Below are positions 9,966 to 18,783 of a stretch of DNA of 64,000 nucleotides, piece by piece. Positions within the stretch are counted from its first letter, which is position 1. Every line of letters starts with the position of its first letter. The DNA lies in the NCBI GenBank assembly GCA_016125255.1, contig WGMD01000002.1, positions 310,001 to 374,000 of the forward strand, written 5' to 3'. This stretch comes from Planctomycetota bacterium (GTDB taxonomy: Bacteria > Planctomycetota > Phycisphaerae > Phycisphaerales > Zrk34). Both the position numbers and the translations under genes were made by a program. The notes below the pieces were generated by a model. That model searched no databases and had not been told where the DNA came from. It worked only from the letters and a program-made list of their open reading frames with translations.

Positions 9966-11165
9966 ATGTGCGGCCAAATTCTCAACAGCGTGCGGAAGAT
10001 CATGATGTTCGCAGCGACGATACTCCTCAGCGCCGGCGTCGCCTCGGCGTCGACCGTCGACCCGATTCTCTTTAACGCCAACACCAACACCGGCGGCGAC
10101 GACCCCGCCGGACTCGGCACCGCCTTCTCCGCCACAAGCTCCATCCCCGGCGACACCGTCGAAGACGCCTTCGGCAACAACGACGGCGGCATCGAGTCCA
10201 ATACCTTCATCTTCGACAACGGCCGAACCGCCGACAACGGCAACCTCGTCCTCGGCGACGGCGGCGAATCCGTCGACTCCATCTCCTGGTCCACGACCAG
10301 CGTCATCATCCTCGATGGCTACCGACTCCTGGCCAACCCCGACAACGTCGGCGGCGGAAACTTCAGTCGCGGCGTCGAACTCGCGCAATTCTCCGTGCAA
10401 GGCGAAGCCGACGACCTCTATGATCGCGATCATCAGGACGGCGCCATCGATCGGCTCTTCGCCATCCCGCAGGTCGGCAACGCCTTCCAGCTCTCCGTCA
10501 CGCACTTCAATGATCAGGGCGCCCGCATCAACGAAATCGACGCCCTGACCACCGACACCTCCGCCGCCGTCATTAACACCACCATCTTCAACGCCACGAC
10601 CAACAACATCGGCGAAGGCGATCAGGCGCCCGGCCTTGCGTACAACTTCTCCAGCTCCCCCCGCGTCGGCGCTGACACCATCGAAGACGCCTTCGGCAAC
10701 AACAACGGCAACGTCGAAGGGGCCACGCTCCTGTTCGCCGACGGCGGAACCGTCGACAATGGCGACAACGTCTTCGGCAACGCCGGCGAAACGGTCGACT
10801 TCGTCGCCTGGCGCACCCTCTCGCCCGTCCAGCTTGACGGATACGTCGTCAGTCTCGAAGGCGACGGCGGCGTACAGGGAGCCCCGCGCTCGACGCAGCT
10901 TGTCCGCTTCTTCGTCAACAACGTGCTGGTCGACACGTTCGACGCCAACGGCTTCACCGGCGCGTTCAGCCGCCTCTTCAGCGCGGGCACGCAGATGGGC
11001 ACAGACTTCCGCCTCGAACTGACGCGCACCACCAACGGCGGGGCCAACGGCGGACCGCGCCTCGTCGAAATCGACGCCCTCAACGCCGCCGCCGTCCCCA
11101 CCCCCGCCGCTCTGCCCGCCGGGCTCACCCTGATCGCGCTCCTGACGATGCGCCGCCGCAAATGA
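9966..11165 (+). CDS. PEP-CTERM exported protein with two tandem domains, module 1
   Basis: The 399-aa protein starts at the ATG at 9966 behind AGGAG. It has a signal peptide ending near SAGVASA, two copies of a roughly 175-aa domain (about 35-215 and 220-385), and a sorting tail [10 protein letters not shown], hydrophobic stretch, MRRRK. The tail is a PEP-CTERM variant, normally recognised by an exosortase/archaeosortase-type protease, so the protein should be anchored or released at the cell surface. Both repeats show LFNA.TN, EDAFGNN, a (V/F)(L/G)(G/N).(G/A)GE(S/T)VD motif and EIDAL. The same domain forms the C-terminus of the FecR protein just upstream. Function of the domain is unknown; the beta-rich composition suggests a jelly-roll fold. 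Confidence 0.85.
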   Translation: MCGQILNSVRKIMMFAATILLSAGVASASTVDPILFNANTNTGGDDPAGLGTAFSATSSIPGDTVEDAFGNNDGGIESNTFIFDNGRTADNGNLVLGDGGESVDSISWSTTSVIILDGYRLLANPDNVGGGNFSRGVELAQFSVQGEADDLYDRDHQDGAIDRLFAIPQVGNAFQLSVTHFNDQGARINEIDALTTDTSAAVINTTIFNATTNNIGEGDQAPGLAYNFSSSPRVGADTIEDAFGNNNGNVEGATLLFADGGTVDNGDNVFGNAGETVDFVAWRTLSPVQLDGYVVSLEGDGGVQGAPRSTQLVRFFVNNVLVDTFDANGFTGAFSRLFSAGTQMGTDFRLELTRTTNGGANGGPRLVEIDALNAAAVPTPAALPAGLTLIALLTMRRRK

Positions 11166-11884
11166 AAAACTCCTCCATCCATTTCGGACACACCAGGCGG
11201 GGTGACTTCAGTCACCCCGCTCCGACCTTTACGCGACATGGTTTCACCCTGATCGAACTCCTCGTCGTCGTCGCGATCATCGCTGTGCTTATCGCGATTC
11301 TCCTGCCGTCGCTGACCCAGGCGCGCGAAGCCGCCAAGCGCGCCGTCTGCGCCTCCAATCAGCGGCAGCTCGTGCAGGTGTCGATCGAATACGCCATGTC
11401 CAACCGGCAGGTCATCGAGCCGCGCTACTACGCGTTCAATCAGTATCACATTCAGAACTGGGCCGGCGGAATCCACGGCCTCAAACTCGTCTACGACGCC
11501 GGTTTCCTCAAAGACCCCAAACCCATGTACTGCCCATCCGACACGTTCTTCAAAGTCGACCACGACTTCCCCGTCCATACCGGCCTCGGCGACGAATACC
11601 TCATCAGCTATGGCCAGCGCGAGGAAAAGGCCGGCGAAATCTTCACCCTCCCCTCACTCCGCACGCAACGGGCCTTCTTCAGCGACTTTTTCGTCTGGGT
11701 CCACAGCGGAGCCCCCGGCGACTTCGAACGCACCGTCGAACATCACCAGACCGGCTGGGTCATGAGCCGATTCGACGGCTCGGCCACATGGATCGGCAAG
11801 ACCGACGAAATCTGGAACGACCTGTCCTGGTCCACCGACTTCACCGAGCAGGGCCGCACGTGGCGGACGTTCGACCGACTCTGA
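11162..11884 (+). CDS. Prepilin-like protein with N-terminal methylation motif, module 1
   Basis: The 240-aa protein has the type IV/type II pseudopilin leader [20 protein letters not shown] followed by a soluble domain with an H-x9-DG motif ([12 protein letters not shown]) seen in planctomycetal prepilin-processing-associated proteins. Cleavage by a prepilin peptidase before the Phe is expected. It starts inside the stop of the PEP-CTERM gene (ATGA, 11162-11165). The leader is unusually long (about 28 residues) because a 24-nt palindrome (11197-11220) encodes RRGDFSHPA; the same palindrome is in the prepilin gene of module 3. Confidence 0.88.
   Translation: MKNSSIHFGHTRRGDFSHPAPTFTRHGFTLIELLVVVAIIAVLIAILLPSLTQAREAAKRAVCASNQRQLVQVSIEYAMSNRQVIEPRYYAFNQYHIQNWAGGIHGLKLVYDAGFLKDPKPMYCPSDTFFKVDHDFPVHTGLGDEYLISYGQREEKAGEIFTLPSLRTQRAFFSDFFVWVHSGAPGDFERTVEHHQTGWVMSRFDGSATWIGKTDEIWNDLSWSTDFTEQGRTWRTFDRL
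11197..11220 (+). repeat. 24-nt palindrome inside prepilin leader, copy 1
   Basis: The arms GCGGGGTGACT and AGTCACCCCGC (11 bp) flank a 2-nt centre TC. The 24 nt are identical, in gene orientation, to 20931-20954 in the module 3 prepilin gene, and similarity extends a few bases on both sides. It is read in frame as part of RRGDFSHPA. Confidence 0.9.
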
Positions 11885-11964
11885 CGCCCCCGCAAAAATA
11901 TTTTCCGTGGCTTGTAATATTCCCGCCCATGCCGCTAAATGCTCATCGGAGACTTTCCGCCCCG

Positions 11965-12495
11965 ATGAGCGATGCGCCTTCCCATCTCGACGCTTTCGTC
12001 AAACTGCTGACCGATCATCAGTCGCGGCTGTATGCCTTCATCTACTCGGTGGTGGGGGATGCGGAGCTGGCGCGCGAGGTGTTTGGGGAGACGAATCTGA
12101 TTCTCTGGAAAAGGGCGGCGGAATTTGACCTGGACCGCCCGTTCGTGCCGTGGGCCTTTGCGATCGCGCGCATGCAGATTCTCGCCGCCCGGCAGCGCGG
12201 CCGGCGCGATCGGCTCGTGTTCGGCGACGCGATGCTCGATCGCATCAGCGCCCGGTGGGGCCTGATCGCCGAGGAACTGCCCGATCGTCAGCAGGCGCTG
12301 GCCGATTGTCTGCGCCGCCTGCCGGAGCATCAGCGGGAGCTTGTCGAGCAGCGTTATGCCCGTGGCATGAGCGTTCAGCAGATCGCGCAGGCGACGGGCC
12401 GCACCGCCGGCGCGATGTCCGTCCTGCTGCACCGCATCCGCACCGTGCTGGGGCAGTGCATCGAAGAGCGTCTTGATCCGGAGGCCCGCTCATGA
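11965..12495 (+). CDS. ECF-like sigma factor, module 2
   Basis: This 176-aa two-region sigma factor shows region 2 (LAREVFGETNLILWKRAAEF, FVPWAFAIARMQILAARQR) and region 4 (LPEHQRELVEQRYARGMSVQQIAQATGRTAGAMS). It is a clear relative of the module 1 and 3 sigma factors. I prefer the ATG at 11965 because the other members begin about 10 residues before the conserved LLT.HQ...Y segment; an ATG at 11929 is an alternative with no better ribosome site. The stop overlaps the next start by ATGA (12492-12495). A TAATAT box at about 11916-11921 could be a promoter. Confidence 0.9.
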   Translation: MSDAPSHLDAFVKLLTDHQSRLYAFIYSVVGDAELAREVFGETNLILWKRAAEFDLDRPFVPWAFAIARMQILAARQRGRRDRLVFGDAMLDRISARWGLIAEELPDRQQALADCLRRLPEHQRELVEQRYARGMSVQQIAQATGRTAGAMSVLLHRIRTVLGQCIEERLDPEARS

Positions 12496-14084
12496 CGGAC
12501 GCCGCCCGCCGAGCCGCCGATTTCGATCAGCTTCTGGCCGATTATCTGGCCGACCAGCTTGACGACGCGGGATGCGCGATGCTCAAGGAGCGCCTCACCG
12601 AGGATGATGCGGCGCTCGATCAATACCTTCACGCCGCGACGCTCGAAGCGATGCTCGCATGGCGTCACGGTCGGGCTTCCATCGACCAGACGCTTCGCCC
12701 CCGAGCGGGCTCAGCGTCAGCGTGGCGCGCGACGGAAGACTCCCGCATCAAGGTCACGCCGACGCTGCTTGCCCGGAGCCCTGTCGATGGAAGCGGCGCT
12801 TCGCCGCGAAGCGTCTGGTACCTCGCCGCGCTCCTGCTCCTCGCCGCAGCGCTGACATACGTCTTCCTGCCTTCCACTCCCCACTCCGAACTCCCCACGC
12901 CCCACTCCGCCACCCCGGCGTCTTTCGCCATCCTCAGCGACCTCTCAAATGACGCGACGTTCGCCGACGGCTCCCTCCCCCTCGGCTCCGACCTCACCGG
13001 CCCGATCCAACTCACCGTCGGCCGCGCCCAACTCATGTTCAAATCCTTCGCTGTCGTCGATCTGACCGGCCCGTGCGAATTCCAGATGACCGGGCCCAAC
13101 CGGGGCACGCTTCATCACGGGCAGCTCGAAGCGTATGTTCCGACCGAAGCGCACGGATTCACGGTCGACCTTCCCGGCGGATCGAAAATCATCGATCTGG
13201 GCACGCGCTTCGCCGCTCGCGTCGATGGCGATGATCAGTGCGTCGTGCAGGTCCTTGAGGGTCGCGTGCAGTTCGTCGGCGCCGACGGCGTCGTGCGAAC
13301 CATGACCGCCGAGCAGGCCATCGCCGTCGCCGGCACCCGCCTTTTGACCTTGTCCCCCGGCGACCTCCGATTGCCCGTCCTTGGCCGTCCGGACATTTCG
13401 CCCATCGTGCAGTCGCTCGTCCGCGACCCCGCCCTGGTCGTCTATTACGATTTCAATCAGCTCAATATCGCCGGCGACACCCTGCTCAATCTCGTCCCCA
13501 CGCGCCCGTCGATTCAAGGCGTGATCCATGGCGCCAAGCGCGTTCCCGGTCGATCGCCCGCCGACGACGCCCTGCAGTTCGACGGCTCGGATGACAGCTA
13601 CGTCCAGCTTGATCCCAACATCGACTACACCGACCTGACGCTCATGCTCTGGGTCAACATCCGGCAACTGGACAACAGCTCCTCCGGCCTGATCATGAGC
13701 GATTTCACCGACGGCACCGTGATGACCCATCTGCAAGTCGACCGGCACGGCAATCTGTCCTTCCAGTCCGCACCGACCGCCAAGCCCTTCTTCGATGCGT
13801 CCCATCTCAATTGCTGGGTCCAGGTCGCGGTCGTCATCGACGCCCGCGCCGGCATCGTGGACATTTACCGTGACGGTCAGCTTTTTGAGACCCATCCCGC
13901 ACGCGACGCCAAACCCGTCCACCTCGGCCTGATCCGCATCGGCAACTGGAACGCCCGCGACTATCGCTCCCAGCATTCGCTCCATCGCGGACTCGACGGC
14001 CGCATCGATGACGTGATCATCGCCCGCCGGCCCATGACCGCAGGCGAAATCAAAAAGCTCTATGACGCCGGGCGCACGCCCTGA
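12492..14084 (+). CDS. FecR-type anti-sigma protein with LamG C-terminal domain, module 2
   Basis: The 530-aa protein has a cytoplasmic part, a membrane helix (VWYLAALLLLAAALTYVFLP, about 105-124), a FecR domain (about 145-300; VVDLTGPCEFQMTGPN, GSKIIDLGTRFAARVD, VQVLEGRVQF) and a LamG/concanavalin A-like domain (about 315-525; FDGSDDSYVQL, LTLMLWVNI, GRIDDVIIARR). Just after the helix lies STPHSELPTPHSATP, encoded by a CACTCC-rich repeat also found in the module 3 fecR gene. It should hold the sigma factor from the upstream coupled gene. Unlike modules 1 and 3, its ectodomain does not resemble the adjacent PEP-CTERM protein. Confidence 0.9.
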   Translation: MTDAARRAADFDQLLADYLADQLDDAGCAMLKERLTEDDAALDQYLHAATLEAMLAWRHGRASIDQTLRPRAGSASAWRATEDSRIKVTPTLLARSPVDGSGASPRSVWYLAALLLLAAALTYVFLPSTPHSELPTPHSATPASFAILSDLSNDATFADGSLPLGSDLTGPIQLTVGRAQLMFKSFAVVDLTGPCEFQMTGPNRGTLHHGQLEAYVPTEAHGFTVDLPGGSKIIDLGTRFAARVDGDDQCVVQVLEGRVQFVGADGVVRTMTAEQAIAVAGTRLLTLSPGDLRLPVLGRPDISPIVQSLVRDPALVVYYDFNQLNIAGDTLLNLVPTRPSIQGVIHGAKRVPGRSPADDALQFDGSDDSYVQLDPNIDYTDLTLMLWVNIRQLDNSSSGLIMSDFTDGTVMTHLQVDRHGNLSFQSAPTAKPFFDASHLNCWVQVAVVIDARAGIVDIYRDGQLFETHPARDAKPVHLGLIRIGNWNARDYRSQHSLHRGLDGRIDDVIIARRPMTAGEIKKLYDAGRTP

Positions 14085-14146
14085 CGTGAACACATTGTCA
14101 ACCGATCTGTTTTCAGCAACCCATGACCATCAAAAGGAGCAATGAC

Positions 14147-14887
14147 ATGACTCGCATCACTTCTCTCAACGCCGCCCGCATCCTCGCCGCCACCGCGATC
14201 ACCGCCCTCCTGAGCCTCCCGACCTTCGCAGGCATCACCCCCTCCATCGGTGCCGCCGGCGCCTTCCCCGCCGCGCCCGCTTTTAAGACTTTCGACCCCA
14301 ACGTCGTGGGCACCGATGCCGAACGCACCATCACCGGCACGCGCAACATGCCCCAAACCTTCCAACTCGCCTCCGACATCACCATCGATAAGATCGACCT
14401 CCTCTTCGACGGCGGCGTCACCGGCGCCCTCGCACGCATCCAGATCTTCAGCGTCGCCGACACCAACGCAGCCAGCATCCTCACCGACTACAACAACGCC
14501 GTCACCAACGGCTTTCTCCTCGACCAGACCTTCAACATCCCGACCGTCACCTACGACCGCGCCACCTTCCAGACCCTCACCCTCGACCTCACCGGCGCCG
14601 ATGAGATCACCCTCGCCGCCACCTCCGGCACCGCCGGCTACGGCATGACCTTCCTCTCGCCCGACGGCGTGGAAGTCTTCACCTGGCGCAGCAAGACCGT
14701 TAGCTCCCATGGCCCCTACGCCGGCGGCCGCTTCTATAACGACACCCCCGCCGGCGCCAACGGCTCGCCCACCCGCGATTACGCCTTCGCCCTCGAAGCC
14801 GTCGCCGTCGCCGCCGTCCCCACCCCCGCCGCGCTGCCCGCCGGCCTGGCGCTGATGAGCATGATGACGCTTCGCCGCCGGCGCTGA
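14147..14887 (+). CDS. PEP-CTERM exported protein, module 2
   Basis: The 246-aa protein starts at the ATG at 14147 behind AAAAGGAG. A signal peptide ends near LPTFA, and the tail [11 protein letters not shown], hydrophobic stretch, LRRRR is a PEP-CTERM-like sorting signal. The middle is beta-rich (TFQLASDITIDKIDLLFDGG, FQTLTLDLTGADEITLAA, GMTFLSPDGVEVFTWR) and ends with DYAFALEA, a pattern seen in many PEP-CTERM proteins with a jelly-roll fold. No catalytic motif is visible. It follows fecR by 62 nt and precedes a prepilin-like gene. Confidence 0.82.
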   Translation: MTRITSLNAARILAATAITALLSLPTFAGITPSIGAAGAFPAAPAFKTFDPNVVGTDAERTITGTRNMPQTFQLASDITIDKIDLLFDGGVTGALARIQIFSVADTNAASILTDYNNAVTNGFLLDQTFNIPTVTYDRATFQTLTLDLTGADEITLAATSGTAGYGMTFLSPDGVEVFTWRSKTVSSHGPYAGGRFYNDTPAGANGSPTRDYAFALEAVAVAAVPTPAALPAGLALMSMMTLRRRR

Positions 14888-14979
14888 CCGACGATTCGGG
14901 AACATCCTCCCAAGATCCCGCACATCGCGCGATCGGCCGGTAAATGCCGCCTGATCGCTTTCAACCAGGAGCCTCCGCC

Positions 14980-15693
14980 ATGTCACGACGCGCCTTTACG
15001 CTCATCGAATTGCTCGTCGTCGTCGCCATCATCGCTCTGCTCATCGCCATCCTCCTGCCTTCCCTCGACAAGGCCCGCGCCACCGCACGCAGCGTCGTCT
15101 GCGCCTCCAACGAGCATCAGCTTTTCATGGCCTGCAACATGTACGCCACCGATTACAAGGGGACCCTTCCGCCCAATGTCATTCAGGGCTCGACGATGAG
15201 CAACCTCATCCCTCAGACATGGCACACCCGATATTTCCGCAGCGATTCGTCCGGCCTCGCCGCTCATCCATGGCAGAACCTGGGCAATCTCTACGCCGGC
15301 AACTACGTCGCCGACAACAACCATCGTCTTTTCTACTGCCCCGACACCATCCTCTTCCCCGCCGCCGACTACGAACCCTGGCCGCTGGGCCCGCGCATGC
15401 GCGTCCCCTACAACTTCAATCCCATTGTCGATCCCGCTAAAAACTTCGACCGCAAATACCCCAACCTCTTCCGCGCCGCCGGCCCCACCGCCATCTTCAT
15501 GACCGATGTCCTTTCCGATCCCACCGGCGCCGACGACATGAACCACGCCAAACTCGGCCTCTTCAATGTCGCCCGCTTCGACGGCTCCGCAGGCGCCCGC
15601 CGCGACGATTTCGTCAACGCCAACCTCGGCACCCAGATGAACAACTACCCTCTCTACCTCCAGATGCTCCAAGCCTTGGCGGCCGCGTACTGA
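14980..15693 (+). CDS. Prepilin-like protein with N-terminal methylation motif, module 2
   Basis: The 237-aa protein starts at the ATG at 14980, 8 nt after AGGAG. It begins [18 protein letters not shown], a short classic prepilin leader and hydrophobic helix, followed by ILLPSLDKARATARSVVCASN, typical of planctomycetal prepilin-like proteins. The C-terminal part has HAKLGLFNVARFDGSA, a looser form of the H-x9-DG motif. It ends the second sigma module. Its role (surface fibre or secretion pseudopilin) cannot be told from the sequence. Confidence 0.88.
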   Translation: MSRRAFTLIELLVVVAIIALLIAILLPSLDKARATARSVVCASNEHQLFMACNMYATDYKGTLPPNVIQGSTMSNLIPQTWHTRYFRSDSSGLAAHPWQNLGNLYAGNYVADNNHRLFYCPDTILFPAADYEPWPLGPRMRVPYNFNPIVDPAKNFDRKYPNLFRAAGPTAIFMTDVLSDPTGADDMNHAKLGLFNVARFDGSAGARRDDFVNANLGTQMNNYPLYLQMLQALAAAY

Positions 15694-15818
15694 CCGTTCA
15701 TTGGTCCGCCCCACCGATGCACGGACGATATCCGGCGACGATCAGCGTTGTTAAAAATCGCCGCGGCGGTCCCTTGCCCCGTGACAGAGCCGTGATGGGG
15801 GACTACACTTTGCGCGCC

Positions 15819-17819
15819 ATGAAAGACCAAAACCCCTCCACCGTCCAAGACATCGTCCCGGCACAAGGCCCCGCGCCCCTCGCCGATGATTCCCCCGCGC
15901 CCGCCGACTCCAACTGGACCGTCGCCGACGCCGCCGACCTCTATCAGCTCAATGGATGGGGCAAGGGATTCTTCGGCATCAACCAGGCCGGCCACGTCGT
16001 CGTCATGCCCACGCGCGACCCCAAGGCCAAGGTCGACCTCCACGAAGTCGTCACCGGCCTCGAAGAACGCGGCATCGGTTCGCCCGTCATCCTCGGCTTC
16101 ACCGATCTGCTCGCCCAGCGCGTGCATGACATGCACGGCGCCTTCCTCAAAGCCATCAAAGACTGCGAATACAAGGGCGAGTACCGCGCCGTCTACCCCA
16201 TCAAGGTCAATCAGCAGCACTACCTCGTGCAGAAAATCCGCGACTGCGGGCGCGAGTACAACTTCGGCCTCGAAGCCGGGTCCAAGCCCGAACTCCTCGC
16301 CGTCATGGGCATGACCGTCGACGAACCCGAGCGACTGATCATCTGCAACGGGTTCAAGGAAGAGCGCTACATCCGTCACATCATGCTCGCCGCCAAGCTC
16401 GGCCGGCGCATCGTGACCGTCATCGAAAACATGAGCGAACTGGAGCTGATCATTCAGCAGTCCGAGTCCTACGGCGTCCGCGCCGGCATCGGCGTCCGCG
16501 TCAATCTCTCGATGCGCGGCTCGGGCCGATGGCACAAATCCTCCGGCGAAAAAGCCAAATTCGGACTGTCCATCCCCAGCGTCCTCAAGGTCGTCGAACG
16601 CCTGCGCGAAGCCAATCGCCTCGATTGCCTTCAGCTCATTCACTGTCACATGGGCTCGCAGCTTTCGGACATCGCCGTCGTCAACGCCGGCGTCAACGAA
16701 CTGACCCGCGTCTACGTCGAACTCGCCAAGCTCGGGGCCGGCCTCAAATACATCGACGTCGGCGGCGGCCTCGGCGTCGACTACGACGGTTCGCAAACCA
16801 ACTGGGACTTTTCGACGAACTACACGCTCGACGAGTACGCCTCGAACGTCGTCTATCGCGTGCAGAGCGTGTGCGACGAAGCCGAGGTCCCGCATCCGAC
16901 GATCGTCACGGAAGCCGGTCGGGCCATGGTGAGCCATCACAGCGTGCTGGTGTTCAACGTGCTGGGCTCCAACCGCCTCGACCAGCATGCGGTGCCGGAG
17001 GATTTCAACGTCAAGAGTCTGGGCAAACGCCCGCCGCGCGTCCTGCGCGATCTGGCGGACGCTTTCGATCGCCTCGGCCCGGCGAATCTCCTGGAATGTT
17101 TCCACGACGCCCAGCAGGCCCGCGAGGAGGCGCTGACCCTTTTCAACGTCGGCAATCTCTCCCTCGAAAACCGCGGCCTCGTCGATCGCCTCTTCTGGTC
17201 CACCTGCCTCAAAGTCCGTGACCTCGCCTCGCTGCTCGACCCTGTCCCCGAGGAACTCATCGAACTGGAGCAGAAGCTTTCGGACACGTATTTCGTCAAC
17301 TTGTCCATCTTTCAGAGTCTGCCCGACTCGTGGGCCATCGATCAGATCTTCCCGATCCTGCCCATTCATCGCCTCACCGAGCAACCCCGCCGCAAGGCCA
17401 CGCTCGCCGACATCACCTGTGACTCGGACGGCAAGATCGACCGCTTCGTCGACGTCCGCGATGTCCGCAACACGCTGCCGCTGCACGAAATCAAGGACGG
17501 CGAGCCCTACTACCTCGCCGCCTTCCTCGTCGGCGCCTACCAGGAAACGCTCGGCGACCTGCATAATCTCTTCGGCGACACCAACGTCGTCCACATCCGC
17601 CTCGACGAGTCCGGCGACTGGAACATCGACGAAATCGTCGAGGGCGACACCGTCCGCGAAGTGCTCACCTACCTCCAGTACGACCCCCGCGACCTGTATC
17701 AGGCCATCCGCCGCGACTGCGAACGCTGCGTCCGCACCAACCAGATGTCCGTCGCCGAAAGCCGCATCCTCCTCGGCGCCTACGAACAGGGCCTCAGCGG
17801 ATACACCTACCTGGAATAA
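15819..17819 (+). CDS. speA: Biosynthetic arginine decarboxylase
   Basis: SpeA makes agmatine from arginine with pyridoxal phosphate, the first step of one polyamine route. The 666-aa protein has the PLP lysine segment YPIKVNQQ, GLEAGSKPEL, IHCHMGSQ, YIDVGGGLGVDYDG and the C-terminal motif NLSIFQSLPDSWAIDQ-like region, all typical of the bacterial SpeA family (about 630-670 aa). I chose the ATG at 15819 (MKDQNPS) because a TACACT box lies just upstream; an in-frame ATG at 15795 is possible. It is a single gene following the second module. Confidence 0.95.
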   Translation: MKDQNPSTVQDIVPAQGPAPLADDSPAPADSNWTVADAADLYQLNGWGKGFFGINQAGHVVVMPTRDPKAKVDLHEVVTGLEERGIGSPVILGFTDLLAQRVHDMHGAFLKAIKDCEYKGEYRAVYPIKVNQQHYLVQKIRDCGREYNFGLEAGSKPELLAVMGMTVDEPERLIICNGFKEERYIRHIMLAAKLGRRIVTVIENMSELELIIQQSESYGVRAGIGVRVNLSMRGSGRWHKSSGEKAKFGLSIPSVLKVVERLREANRLDCLQLIHCHMGSQLSDIAVVNAGVNELTRVYVELAKLGAGLKYIDVGGGLGVDYDGSQTNWDFSTNYTLDEYASNVVYRVQSVCDEAEVPHPTIVTEAGRAMVSHHSVLVFNVLGSNRLDQHAVPEDFNVKSLGKRPPRVLRDLADAFDRLGPANLLECFHDAQQAREEALTLFNVGNLSLENRGLVDRLFWSTCLKVRDLASLLDPVPEELIELEQKLSDTYFVNLSIFQSLPDSWAIDQIFPILPIHRLTEQPRRKATLADITCDSDGKIDRFVDVRDVRNTLPLHEIKDGEPYYLAAFLVGAYQETLGDLHNLFGDTNVVHIRLDESGDWNIDEIVEGDTVREVLTYLQYDPRDLYQAIRRDCERCVRTNQMSVAESRILLGAYEQGLSGYTYLE

Positions 17820-18182
17820 TCCCGCGCCGCCACCATCATGCACGTGAATCGTGCACCGGAGGCCATCTCTCCATCCGTGGCCCATTGCCCATTCGCACCG
17901 GCGCGCCGACCCCGCGTTTTTTCGGCCTCCCCACGCACCGCCGTTCCCGCGCCAAAATCAGCGATTTTTTCGCTCATTTCCGTCCTTCAGCGCGCACCGG
18001 GCGGACCGGTGCGCACCGGCGCGGAGCCCCCTGCGCGCCCCGTGCGCGATCAAATAAGGACTTACGCAAACGCACGCGCGCGCCGGAGGCAAATTTGCCT
18101 CCCCCGTGCGCGCTCGGCGCATCACCTGTGCGCAAACTGGGAAATATCACCCAATCGCCAACACCAGCCGCGCGTTACCATG
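17820..18182. other. GC-rich non-coding stretch after speA
   Basis: About 360 nt after speA has no convincing gene: several overlapping open frames exist in different phases but give Arg/Pro-rich low-complexity peptides. It holds an 18-nt perfect palindrome GGAGGCAAATTTGCCTCC at about 18086-18103, followed by pyrimidine-rich sequence. It may carry the speA terminator and the promoter of the next gene, but I cannot place either. Confidence 0.5.
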
Positions 18183-18214
18183 ACATTCTCACATTCTTGA
18201 GAATGTGAGAATGT
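18183..18214. repeat. Perfect 15-bp-arm palindrome
   Basis: ACATTCTCACATTCT (18183-18197) and its exact complement AGAATGTGAGAATGT (18200-18214) are separated by TG. Each arm is itself a direct repeat of ACATTCT. There is no T-run after it, so it is not a standard terminator. Its position about 80 nt upstream of the 18295 gene would suit an operator or an RNA hairpin. Confidence 0.85.
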
Positions 18215-18294
18215 CGGAGAATGATAAAATGCGACCGACGCGCTACGATTGTTCGACTCTGCGGCCCGACCCGCCGGCGTCCGAGGCGACAACC

Positions 18295-18738
18295 ATGATG
18301 CCATTCCTCAAAAAGCGTTGGGTCAGATGGTTCGCAACGGCTGCCGGACTTATCTGCATCGCCGGGCTCGTCGCCGCGTGGCATTTGCGGATCTGGAGTT
18401 GGCATGACTACCGGGTGTACCGAGCGATGGGCCGGGAATGCCCTGCGGTCTGGCGTGATTTGCATGCCGGTCGCATCGTCGCCGGTCAAAGTCTCGACGA
18501 AGTCATCGCCGCGACGCATCCCATCCGCATCGACCGCTTCGGCCCATTCGCCCAATTGGAATACCAACCCCGCACAAACTTCACGGGCGTCGCCATCACC
18601 GCCATGAACGATCGCATCGTCAGCGCCGCCGCCTACAGTTGCACATGGCAATGGACCTTCTTCGACACCCTGACCGCCGACGACCATGCCCGGCTCGACA
18701 CCGATGCACGCGTCGATGCTCGTCCGGATTTTCCGTAA
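18295..18738 (+). CDS. Hypothetical membrane-anchored protein
   Basis: The 147-aa product begins MMPFLKKRWVRWF, followed by a membrane helix (ATAAGLICIAGLVAAWHLRIW), so it is probably anchored with the C-terminal part outside. The soluble part contains CPAVWRDLHAGRIVAGQSLDEVIAATHP, which resembles a small protein-interaction or regulatory domain, but I recognise no family. The in-frame region upstream to 18205 is less protein-like, so I start at the ATG pair 18295/18298. Stop at 18738; the next gene follows in 45 nt. Confidence 0.6.
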   Translation: MMPFLKKRWVRWFATAAGLICIAGLVAAWHLRIWSWHDYRVYRAMGRECPAVWRDLHAGRIVAGQSLDEVIAATHPIRIDRFGPFAQLEYQPRTNFTGVAITAMNDRIVSAAAYSCTWQWTFFDTLTADDHARLDTDARVDARPDFP

Positions 18739-18783
18739 CAGATCATCTCGACTTGTCGCCTCCAGTGCGGAGTTTCTTCTGAC

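Noticed and set aside
12492-14887. Mirroring of FecR ectodomain and cargo in module 2
   Set aside because: The FecR part is LamG, while the PEP-CTERM protein has a different beta-rich pattern with no shared motifs, so the rule is not claimed for modules 2 and 4.
15654-17885. Minus-strand open frame of over 700 codons
   Set aside because: It is antisense to speA, which is clearly real.
17838-18208. Three overlapping small open frames after speA
   Set aside because: They are low-complexity Arg/Pro-rich peptides in different frames with no ribosome site or motif.
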